Both the position numbers and the translations under genes were made by a program. Shown here in pieces: positions 56,793 to 64,000 of a DNA stretch of 64,000 nucleotides; within the stretch, counting starts at the first letter, position 1, and each line of letters starts with the position of its first letter. The notes beneath the pieces are model-generated. The model was not told the DNA's origin. It worked only from the letters and a program-made list of their open reading frames with translations, and did no database searches. The DNA lies in NCBI GenBank assembly GCA_020344215.1, contig CP070815.1, positions 4,456,065 to 4,520,064 of the forward strand, read 5' to 3'. Source of the stretch: Gemmatimonadota bacterium (GTDB lineage Bacteria; Gemmatimonadota; Gemmatimonadetes; Palauibacterales; KS3-K002).

Positions 56793-57565
56793 TCAGGTCC
56801 GCTCGCGCAGCTGCGCCAGCCGTCGCTCGGCCTCCTCGACAATTGGCCGCAGCTCCGGGTCGCAGTCCTGCCAGAGCTCGACGAAGCGGGCGTAGTGCTC
56901 GGCCGCTTCCTCAGGCTCACCGAGGCGCTCATGGATCTGAGCCCGGCGCAGATGCGTCGGCGCGACATAAGCGATCTCGTAGGCCTGCAGGTCTCCCAGC
57001 GACGCGAACCAGCTGAGCGCGTCCCTGCTACGGCCCACGGCGTCGAGGAGCTCGGCCATCAGGTAGCGCTCCGCGGCCATCGAGATCACCGGAGAGGAGT
57101 AGACCTCTTCGTAGTGACCTTTGAACGGGGCCGCCTCCAGAAGTCGCAGTGCCTCCTCCACTTCACCGTGGGCGGCAGCCAGCGCGGCACGAACCCCCGG
57201 CACCAGCGTCGCCGAGAGGTCCCCGCCGACCGTCCACTCTGCGTGCTCGAGATTATCGGCGTAGGTCAGCGCGGCCGAGTCCCGACCGAGACGCGCGCTC
57301 AGAGCCGCGAGCAGATAGAGGCGGATCGCCGGTTGTACCTCCACCGGCGGCATCAACAAGGCGGTCGTGCTGGTCGGCAGACTCTCGACGTCCCAGTTTT
57401 CCACCTCTCCGAGTCGTTCTTCCAGCATGCTCCGATCGGATGTCGCCAGCGGAAGCAGGCTGAGGTACGCCAGGCGACAACCGCATAGACGACGGCGACC
57501 CGGTAGACGCGGCGGCGTTTCAGTTCCGTTATGAAGTGGCGAAGACCAGACGGTGGGTCGTTCAT
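56793..57565 (-). pseudogene. TolB/TPR membrane protein remnant (internal deletion, frameshift)
   Basis: ATG 57565 overlaps the stop of the upstream gene (ATGA) and codes LRHFITELKRRRVYRVAVVY, the start of this family, but breaks at about 57480. A different frame then continues LAYLSLLPLATSDRSMLEER and runs to 56793 with a TPR end (AEHYARFVELWQDCDPELRP) matching the gene at 54390. The membrane spans, TolB domain and most TPRs (about 1.6 kb) are missing. The junction lies near 57475-57490. A short C-terminal TPR protein could still be made from ATG 57428. Confidence 0.85.
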
Positions 57566-59601
57566 GGTCTAGCGATGCTCCTCAACAGTCTCTGAAAGCG
57601 CGGGTGGTCGCGAAGTGCGTCCCAGGTCGGGTCGACTCGTAGCATGGCCGCGGAGTGAGGCCCGGGAACCGAGAGCAGATACTCCAGCTGCTCCACGGCG
57701 GCGTCGTACTCCCCGACCATCGTGTAGATTTGCGCCAGTTCGAATATTCGGTGCGGGCCCACGGCCGCGTCTTTGTGGAGCGGGGACAACTCGACGCCGA
57801 TTCTCCCTTCGCGGATCGCCTCCTCGACTCGGCCCAGGCCCGCGTACGCGATCCCTAGAGCGCTGTGCAGCCGCGGATCGGCCGGCAGCTCCCCCAGTCG
57901 GGCCTCTACCACGGCTCGCGCCGAGTCGTAGTAGGCTCGCTCCAGCTCACGGTCTCCCATAAGCCCGTAGACCTGCGCGTACAGCTGCGCCCGCGGGACG
58001 AAGAAGTGGAGCGCGTCGAGGTAATCGCGCTCCCAGAGGGCGAGCTGGTCTAGAGCGCCTGCGTGGTTCCTGTCGAACAGCTCCAACTGAACCTGCAACA
58101 GCGGAGCGAGCCATCCGGAAGAAGCCCCGGCCCGCACCGCCCGGGCGAGCGCCGCCCGTGCCCGCTCCGGGGTGCCGTCCCAGGCCAAGTACACGTAGGC
58201 CTGTTCCACATAGAGAACCCCGAAATCGGGCAGGAGAGCGATGGCGCGTTCATACGAGCGCGCCGCCTCTGGATACCTGCGCAGCCAGCGGTAGACCCCT
58301 CCGACGTTCATCGGGTGGATAGCGTAGCGCGGGTCAAGGCTTTGAGCTTTGCGCTGGTACTCCAGAGCTTCCTGGAATTCCCCCTGCCACATCTTGATCA
58401 GCCCGATGAAGCGCCACAGCTCGCTCTCGTTGGGCAGGCTGCGCTGCGCGACCGCACAATGCTCGAGCGCGCGATCGTGTTCCAGGAGAGTCCAGTAGTA
58501 GAAGCAGAACATCAAATGGGCTTCCGGCAGGTCCGGGTCGAGACGTAGCGCTTCATCCAGCGCTGCCCTGGCCTCAGCCAGTCGCTCGGCCGAGCGATCG
58601 TAGAACAGGTGGTACATCCCCGTGTGCTCGAACCCGAGCCACGCGTAGGCCAGGGCAAACGTCGAGTCGAGCTCGACAGCCCTCTCGAACATCTGGATTC
58701 CCAGCTGGATCTCCCGCTCGAGGAACCCGCGCCTATGATAATCGATTCCCCGCAGGTAGTAGTCGTAAGCCTCGAGGTTCTCAGTGGGCTCGGCCTCGAG
58801 CGCCTCGCGCTCGGCGCCGAGCAGAGTGACCTGCAGAGCCGCGGCCACGCGCTCGGCGATCTCCGCCTGAAGCTGGAAGATCCCGGAGAGCGCCTCCTCG
58901 TAAGGCTCCGTCCAGACGTGCGTCGCATCCGAGGCTCTCACGAGCTGCGGCGTCACCCGAACCCGGCTCTCCCCCTCCCCCGCCCTCTCCCAGCGGACCG
59001 TGCCCTCCAGGAGGTAGTCGACACCCAGCTCTTCGCCGATCTCTCGTATCGTCTTGTCCGTGTTCTTGTACTGGATCGCGCTGGTGCGCCCGATCACGCC
59101 CAGTCCACTGATCCGCGCCAGCCGGCTAGTGACCTCTTCCGTGACCCCGTCGGCAAAATACTCCTCCTCCGGAGGCCCCAGATTCTCGAACGGCAGCACG
59201 ACCAGCATCTTTCGCTCGTCCGGCGGCTCCCCCCGCTCGCGCAGCATCCACCAGCCGGCGGCAACGACCAGCGCCAGTACAGCGAGTCCAGCCAGCGCCG
59301 GCGGCAACCAGGCGCGCCGCGCCGATACCATCGCGTCGGCGACGCGCGGCTCGGTGCGTCTTACTCCCTCGGGCGCAATCTCGAACGCCCAGGCGAGCAG
59401 GAGAGCGATGGGGAAGCCGATGAGCGTCAGAACGACGACAAGGGTGAGCGTCCACTCGGGCAGGTGCAAAGCCGGGAAGGCGATCTCCGCGGCCTGCCAG
59501 ATGACGAACGCCACAACCGCGTAGACCACGGCCACGCGGTAGACCTTACGCCGCCTGAGCTCGGCCAGAAACACTCGGAGTCGCGTGCCGGCGTCACCCA
59601 T
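57562..59601 (-). CDS. TolB/TPR membrane protein (array member 2)
   Basis: I use ATG 59601, 2 bp after the stop of the next upstream array gene, so translation is coupled; the GTG-led longer form is less likely. The 679-residue chain has the family N-terminus (FLAELRRRKVYRVAVVYAVV; LPEWTLTLVVVLTLIGFPIA), a third span at about 100-118, a TolB-like domain (MLVVLPFENLGPPEEEYFAD; IREIGEELGVDYLLEGTVRW) and at least eight TPRs. It ends PTWDALRDHPRFQRLLRSIA, a tail shared by members of the array. Likely a membrane-bound scaffold. Confidence 0.87.
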   Translation of the reverse strand: MGDAGTRLRVFLAELRRRKVYRVAVVYAVVAFVIWQAAEIAFPALHLPEWTLTLVVVLTLIGFPIALLLAWAFEIAPEGVRRTEPRVADAMVSARRAWLPPALAGLAVLALVVAAGWWMLRERGEPPDERKMLVVLPFENLGPPEEEYFADGVTEEVTSRLARISGLGVIGRTSAIQYKNTDKTIREIGEELGVDYLLEGTVRWERAGEGESRVRVTPQLVRASDATHVWTEPYEEALSGIFQLQAEIAERVAAALQVTLLGAEREALEAEPTENLEAYDYYLRGIDYHRRGFLEREIQLGIQMFERAVELDSTFALAYAWLGFEHTGMYHLFYDRSAERLAEARAALDEALRLDPDLPEAHLMFCFYYWTLLEHDRALEHCAVAQRSLPNESELWRFIGLIKMWQGEFQEALEYQRKAQSLDPRYAIHPMNVGGVYRWLRRYPEAARSYERAIALLPDFGVLYVEQAYVYLAWDGTPERARAALARAVRAGASSGWLAPLLQVQLELFDRNHAGALDQLALWERDYLDALHFFVPRAQLYAQVYGLMGDRELERAYYDSARAVVEARLGELPADPRLHSALGIAYAGLGRVEEAIREGRIGVELSPLHKDAAVGPHRIFELAQIYTMVGEYDAAVEQLEYLLSVPGPHSAAMLRVDPTWDALRDHPRFQRLLRSIARP

Positions 59602-59603
59602 GA

Positions 59604-61319
59604 TCAGCACCACTTCTCCAGTCCCATCTTCCGGAGCAGAGCTGTGAACCGGGGATGCGACCGCACCTCATCGAACAGCGGATCGCTCGCCACGTGGAAG
59701 AGCGACCGGTCGTGCTCCTCGTAGGCACGCTCCAGCGCATCCAGCGTTTCATCGCGCTCGCCCAGCGCGACGTGTATCCGCGCCCGCCAGGAGGAAAGGG
59801 CCGCGCCTCTGCTGATCCGTGCCTCGAAGTCGGCCAGAATCTCCCTCGCTTTGGATTCGTTTCCCGCCCGCGCGTGAGCGACAGCCAGATAGCTCAGGTA
59901 GAAGTGCGTCGGACCACCCAGCTCGACCGCCCTGCCGAGCTCGGCGATCGCCTCCTTCGGGCGCCCCGTCAGAATGTAGCCTACCCCGGCCCAGTAACGA
60001 GGGTGGCCGTGCTCTGGCTGCCGCCGGATGACCTCCAGAGCTTCCTGCAAGTAGCTGTCGTGCTCGCCACGGGCCCAGAGCACCCACCAGGGGAAACTCC
60101 TCGGCGTCCAGTCGAGGGGATCGAGCTCCTCGGCCCGCCGGGCTGTTTCGAGAGCCTGCTCAAACTGCTTCTCGAAATACAGGAGGAATATGGCGTACCA
60201 GCCGCGCGCCCGGGCCTCGTTCGGGTTCACCTGGATAGCTCGCTCGAATCGCTGACGCGCCGCCTCACGGTCCCAATCGTGGGTCATCGCGATGATGCCC
60301 AGAATCGTGTGCGCCTCGGAGAGGGTCGAATCGAGATCGAGCGCTCGTCGGGCCGTCTCCCTTGCCTTCGCCAGCGCTTCTTTGGCCTCCGGCCCGGCAA
60401 ACCTATTGAGTTGATCATAGGCGGCGGCGAGCCCGGCGTGGGCGGGCGCGTACGCCGGGTCCAACTCAGTCGCCTTCTCGAAAAACTCGATCGCCCGACG
60501 GGTCCATGACTCGGGCACTATTTCGGCCAAGCATACCCGCGCCCTCAAGTAGTAGTCATACGCCTCGAGGTTCTCTGTGCGGGGCCGCTCGAGCGCTGCA
60601 GCCGGATCCGCGAGTCTGATCTTCAACTCGCGAACAATGCTGCATGCGATGTCGTCCTGGACCTGGAAGATGTCGTCGAGGTCCCGGTCGTAACGCTCCG
60701 ACCACAGGTGGTAGCCGTCGCTCGTATCGACCAGCTGAGCGGTGATGCGCAGCCGGTCCCCCGCCTTGCGCACGCTCCCTTCCACCACGTGTGTCACCCC
60801 CAGGACTCGACCGACCTCGCGGATGTCGCGGCGCTCTCCCTTGAACTGGAAAGAGGAGGTGCGGGCGGTGACGCGAAGGCCGGGGATCTTGGTGAGCGCG
60901 TCGATCAGTTCTTCCGACATCCCGTCGCTGAAGTACTCCTGGTCGCCCTCGGGACTCATATCGGCGAAGGGAAGCACCGCGATCGCCTTGCGTACCTCGG
61001 TCTCGGCTTCGCCAGCGACTCGCTCGGCTTTGCCCGGAGCGACGGGCTCGGGGCTCTCCGCATCGGTGCGCTTCACACCTTCCGGCGTGATATCGAACGC
61101 CCAGGCAAGCACGAAAGCGACCGGGAAGCCGAGTGCGGTGAGCAGAATGACCAGCGTGAGCACCCAGTCGGGGAGATTCAGGCCGGGGACCGCGATCTCC
61201 GCCGCCTGCCAGATGACGAAGGCGACCGCCGCGTAGACGACCGCGACGCGGTAGACGCGGCGGCGTTTCAGCTCGGACAAGAACAGGCGGAGGCTCATGC
61301 TGTCATCATGGTCGGACAC
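59604..61319 (-). CDS. TolB/TPR membrane protein (array member 3)
   Basis: The 571-residue protein shows LRLFLSELKRRRVYRVAVVY, LPDWVLTLVILLTALGFPVA, FDITPEGVKRTDAE, then a TolB-like domain (IAVLPFADMSPEGDQEYFSD; IREVGRVLGVTHVVEGSVRK) and TPRs from about 260 on, with the tail SDPLFDEVRSHPRFTALLRK. GTG 61319 and ATG 61298 are both possible starts. It is 6 bp downstream of the DUF1579 gene. Confidence 0.87.
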   Translation of the reverse strand: MSDHDDSMSLRLFLSELKRRRVYRVAVVYAAVAFVIWQAAEIAVPGLNLPDWVLTLVILLTALGFPVAFVLAWAFDITPEGVKRTDAESPEPVAPGKAERVAGEAETEVRKAIAVLPFADMSPEGDQEYFSDGMSEELIDALTKIPGLRVTARTSSFQFKGERRDIREVGRVLGVTHVVEGSVRKAGDRLRITAQLVDTSDGYHLWSERYDRDLDDIFQVQDDIACSIVRELKIRLADPAAALERPRTENLEAYDYYLRARVCLAEIVPESWTRRAIEFFEKATELDPAYAPAHAGLAAAYDQLNRFAGPEAKEALAKARETARRALDLDSTLSEAHTILGIIAMTHDWDREAARQRFERAIQVNPNEARARGWYAIFLLYFEKQFEQALETARRAEELDPLDWTPRSFPWWVLWARGEHDSYLQEALEVIRRQPEHGHPRYWAGVGYILTGRPKEAIAELGRAVELGGPTHFYLSYLAVAHARAGNESKAREILADFEARISRGAALSSWRARIHVALGERDETLDALERAYEEHDRSLFHVASDPLFDEVRSHPRFTALLRKMGLEKWC

Positions 61320-61325
61320 CCTGCC

Positions 61326-61853
61326 TTACTGCCGCGTAGCCCTCGCCTCGCCGGCCAAGATCCATGGCCCGCCATCGATCGACAGCTCGCTTGTCCAGGT
61401 GATCACCTCGGGCGAATCGTCGGTGACCGTCCATCTAAAAGCGACGTGCGTCCCCTCGGCCTCGAACTCGGCCAGGTAGCTGAAGACGTTGCCCTCCGCT
61501 GGACCGGTGAAGACCATGTTGCTGCCCAGGCCGTCGATCGCGTAGTTGAAGTACTCCTGGTTCACCTGATCGTAGCCCATGATGTTGAGCTCCGCGTAAG
61601 GCCCCAACGCGCCAGTCCAATCGTAGCGGCAGAGAACCTGGAACCCGCCCTCGAACCACTCGGCTGTCATCGTGGCATTGTAAGGTCCTTCAGGGAACAA
61701 CGGGTTGGGTTTCGCCTGCGCCTCGATCGTCCACTCGCCGATCCAGAACCCGAGCTTCTCGTGCTCGGGGCCCGGCTTCGCCTCCTGAGCCTGCCCGGCT
61801 GATGCAACAAGCACGAGCGCGATGGTCGCGATGATCGCTGCGCGTTTCGTCAT
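61326..61853 (-). CDS. DUF1579-type secreted protein
   Basis: ATG 61853 follows GGAGGGACCG and gives 175 residues: a signal peptide (MTKRAAIIATIALVLVASAG, cut near QA-Q) and a beta-barrel-like domain (EHEKLGFWIGEWTIEAQAKP; QVLCRYDWTGALGPYAELNI; LAEFEAEGTHVAFRWTV) typical of DUF1579. It lies inside the TolB/TPR array (44 bp after one member, 6 bp before another), so it is probably in the same transcript. Confidence 0.85.
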   Translation of the reverse strand: MTKRAAIIATIALVLVASAGQAQEAKPGPEHEKLGFWIGEWTIEAQAKPNPLFPEGPYNATMTAEWFEGGFQVLCRYDWTGALGPYAELNIMGYDQVNQEYFNYAIDGLGSNMVFTGPAEGNVFSYLAEFEAEGTHVAFRWTVTDDSPEVITWTSELSIDGGPWILAGEARATRQ

Positions 61854-61897
61854 CGGTCCCTCCAGAAAAATGAGCGTGTCGGGTCGAGCCCACTCCT

Positions 61898-63643
61898 TCA
61901 CTCGATCAGCTCCGCCAATCCGACCCTGCGAAGCAGCTCTTGATATCGCGGGTCGGACCGGATCGAATCGGTCACCGGATCGACCGGGAAGAAGACCGGC
62001 CAATCGGTCCGCGCCTCGGTGGCCCGCCGCAGCCACTCGATCGCCTGATCGTTCTCGCCGAGACCGATGAGGACGATCGCGATGTAGTCAGGGTTCACGA
62101 AGCGCTCAGCTGAGATTTCCTGAAGCTCCCAGAGGACCCGCTCGGCATCGTCTCTTCTGCCAGCACGCGCGTAGGCGAAGCCCAGGTAGGCGGCAGGGAT
62201 CAGATTGCGTCCCTCCAACATCTCGGCGGCCAACTCGATGTCCGAAATGCCCTCGTCGAACAATCCCTGTTGCACATAGACCCCGCCGCGCAGAGCGTGC
62301 ATAAGAGCATTCGCGTGGACCGCCAAAGCATCGCTGTATTCCGCGAGCGCCCGGTCGTATTGCCGAGACACATAAAGGATGTAGCCCACGTTCATTCTGA
62401 CGTAGGGCGACTGGGGATCCAGCGCGAGAGCCTGCTGGACCGCCTGGATCGCCTCTGTGTAACGAGCTCGAGCCATGAGACACATCGCCAACCAGTGTGG
62501 CGCCGGCGCGTAGTTCGGGTTGAGCTCGATCGCCCGCCTAAACGCAGCTTCAGCGCCCTCCCAATCCCAGTCGTAGAAGAGCTGAACGTGTCCGAGCGAA
62601 GCGTGAGCCTCCGCCAGCGTCGGATCCAGTTCCAGCGCCTGTGTCGCCGCCTCACGCGCCTTCGGGAAGACATCTCTCGGCGCCAGGCCCCAGCCCTGCG
62701 TCTGCATCATGTAGGTATCGGCGAGACCAGTGTGCGCCAGCGCGAAATCGGGATCGAGATCCAGTGCCCCTTCGAAGTACTCGACGGCGCGCTCGAGTCC
62801 CTCCGCGTCCAGCTGGTTCCAGTAGTAGCGGCCGAGCAGATAGAGGTCGTAAGCGGCGAGGTTCTCAGTGGGGTGCCGCTCGATCCGCTGGCGCTCGGAT
62901 GCCGTGAGCTCGACCTCCAGGGCGGACGCGACCCTTTCAGCGACTTCACTCTGTATCTCGAAGAGGTGTGCGGCTGTCAGGTCCCGGTCGTACTCATCTG
63001 CCCAGACGTGCTCGTCGCGATCAGCATCGATGAGCTGAACCGTAAGCCGCACCCGATCCTCGGCCTTCCGCGCGCTCCCTTCCAGCAAGTAGTTGACGCC
63101 CAACTCACCGGCGATCTGCCGCGCCGGAGGCCGTGCCTCTCGGTACTGCATCACCGAAGTCCGCGAGATCACCCGGATCGCCGATACCTGGGAGAGCTGC
63201 GAGGTGATCTGTTCGTGCATCCCATCGGCGAAATAGGCATCCTCGGGATTGGGACTGATATTCTCGAAGGGGAGGATCGCGACGGCCGGCCTCGCGCCCG
63301 CGACCGCGGACACCGACTCGGGGATCGTAGCCGCTTCTTGTTTCGGCCTCACGATGGTGAGCAAGATGGCGGCGATCGCCAGCAGCGCCGCGATCATCAA
63401 GAGCTCCGGCCCGCTGGCACGCTGGCGCCCCTTCTCGCCGTGGTACCAGGCCAGCACCAGCGTGACGAAGAAGCCGATGATGAGAAGAAGATGGAGTGTC
63501 CTCTGGAGTCCGGCGGAGAGGTTCCAGGGGTCCGCCACCACTTCGATGCCCTGGAAGACCAGCCACGCGCCCGCGAGATAGGCAACAGCCCACTGTACCA
63601 GTCTACGTTCCTTCAAACGCTGGAGAAGTGACTTGTCAGGCAT
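61898..63643 (-). CDS. TolB/TPR membrane protein (array member 4)
   Basis: The 581-residue protein begins with a variant N-terminus (LLQRLKERRLVQWAVAYLAG; NLSAGLQRTLHLLLIIGFFV) of two spans, a third at about 80-100, a TolB-like domain (VAILPFENISPNPEDAYFAD; GELGVNYLLEGSARKAEDRV) and TPRs (ALDLDPDFALAHTGLADTYM; AIELNPNYAPAPHWLAMCLM). Its tail is RSDPRYQELLRRVGLAELIE. The start has a weak site. It heads the transcript that also holds the DUF1579 gene. Confidence 0.87.
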   Translation of the reverse strand: MPDKSLLQRLKERRLVQWAVAYLAGAWLVFQGIEVVADPWNLSAGLQRTLHLLLIIGFFVTLVLAWYHGEKGRQRASGPELLMIAALLAIAAILLTIVRPKQEAATIPESVSAVAGARPAVAILPFENISPNPEDAYFADGMHEQITSQLSQVSAIRVISRTSVMQYREARPPARQIAGELGVNYLLEGSARKAEDRVRLTVQLIDADRDEHVWADEYDRDLTAAHLFEIQSEVAERVASALEVELTASERQRIERHPTENLAAYDLYLLGRYYWNQLDAEGLERAVEYFEGALDLDPDFALAHTGLADTYMMQTQGWGLAPRDVFPKAREAATQALELDPTLAEAHASLGHVQLFYDWDWEGAEAAFRRAIELNPNYAPAPHWLAMCLMARARYTEAIQAVQQALALDPQSPYVRMNVGYILYVSRQYDRALAEYSDALAVHANALMHALRGGVYVQQGLFDEGISDIELAAEMLEGRNLIPAAYLGFAYARAGRRDDAERVLWELQEISAERFVNPDYIAIVLIGLGENDQAIEWLRRATEARTDWPVFFPVDPVTDSIRSDPRYQELLRRVGLAELIE

Positions 63644-63672
63644 CGTTCAGACGGTCTCCCAGTCGCAATCGA

Positions 63673-64000
63673 TCAATCTTCGAATCCGACCAGCCTGAGG
63701 AGCTCGTCATATCTGGGATCGGACGTCAGGTCCCTGAGATGCGTCCTCCCGTAGACTTTGAGATACACGACGGTACCGCCGCGCTCTTGAACGGCTCGTC
63801 TCAGCCACTCAAAGGCTAGGTCTGTTTCACCCAGTCCAGCATAAGTGACGCCAACGGGCATAGCCCCAATCGATCCCTGCGCATGTAGCGCGAGTGTTTC
63901 TTGCAGGATCCTCTCAGCTTCTTCCCGCTCGCCCGCCTGCGCATAGTTCTGCCCCACATAGGCGACCAGATCCGCATTACCCGTAGCTCGGCTGACAGCC
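63673..64000 (-). CDS. TPR protein, C-terminal end only (array member 5)
   Basis: The frame is open from the right edge to a stop at 63673. It encodes TPR sequence (AYVGQNYAQAGEREEAERIL; MPVGVTYAGLGETDLAFEWL) and the array-type tail LTSDPRYDELLRLVGFED. The N-terminus lies outside the window, so membrane and TolB parts cannot be confirmed. Confidence 0.8.
   Translation of the reverse strand, partial: AVSRATGNADLVAYVGQNYAQAGEREEAERILQETLALHAQGSIGAMPVGVTYAGLGETDLAFEWLRRAVQERGGTVVYLKVYGRTHLRDLTSDPRYDELLRLVGFED

Noticed and set aside
62270..63631. Long plus-strand open frame antisense to a TolB/TPR gene
   Set aside because: Only the minus-strand reading shows membrane spans, a TolB domain and TPRs.

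Overview
The window is a GC-rich stretch of a bacterial chromosome. Two full-size BNR/Asp-box (sortilin-like) propeller proteins, a TonB-dependent receptor, many lipoproteins, a serine/threonine kinase, a tandem family of TolB/TPR proteins and a b6f-like cytochrome b point to a didermic, respiring bacterium, most like Gemmatimonadota (Acidobacteriota-like relatives are possible). No rRNA, tRNA, CRISPR array, phage or IS transposase was seen.

Layout. 1-5.2 kb (minus): a truncated BNR-propeller gene, then a membrane protein, an HtrA-like protease and a DUF4136 lipoprotein. 5.4-9.9 kb (plus): the remnant of a deleted kinase gene, an intact membrane-anchored Ser/Thr kinase and an ATP/ADP-translocase-like carrier with a HEAT-like tail. 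10-16 kb: an NlpC/P60 hydrolase between two copies of a repeat, an EamA transporter, a luxE-luxC pair and a TPR protein. 16.16-16.38 kb: a small SelW/Rdx gene whose CxxU motif uses an in-frame UGA followed by a SECIS-like hairpin. 18.9-31.1 kb: a large respiratory cluster made of two convergent sets. The plus set is a ligand-less Rieske-like protein, a cytochrome b without PEWY, a 9-heme, a 22-heme and an 8-heme cytochrome, a four-cluster ferredoxin and NrfD. The minus set is a tetraheme cytochrome, a 9-heme cytochrome, an intact Rieske protein and a cytochrome b with PEWY. 32.1-36.2 kb: dnaE2 with three in-frame insertions made of dispersed repeats, and upstream of it a probable small RNA. 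36.4-44.4 kb: a membrane-protein/HTH/DUF4173 operon, a small HExxH lipoprotein, an atypical SDR and a MacA-like adaptor with two FtsX-type permeases. 44.4-51 kb: an ABM-fold protein, a PQQ-type sugar dehydrogenase, a DUF6624 lipoprotein, a TonB receptor, ArsM behind a FadR-type palindrome, and a beta-barrel protein. 51-64 kb (minus): a second BNR-propeller protein and a tandem array of TolB/TPR membrane proteins, one of them a pseudogene.

How it fits together. The 18.9-31.1 kb cluster is the main functional unit: paired quinol-cytochrome b complexes feed, or are fed by, a periplasmic pool of about 52 c-heme sites, and the plus set adds an NrfCD-like quinone module. The two sets share homologous cytochrome b and nonaheme subunits. 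Only the minus set keeps a canonical Rieske centre and the Qo-site PEWY motif, so the plus set looks like a duplicated complex changed to a different electron path. The other strong signals are the selenoprotein gene, the repeat family that has entered dnaE2 in several frames, and the sRNA candidate at 36.2 kb.
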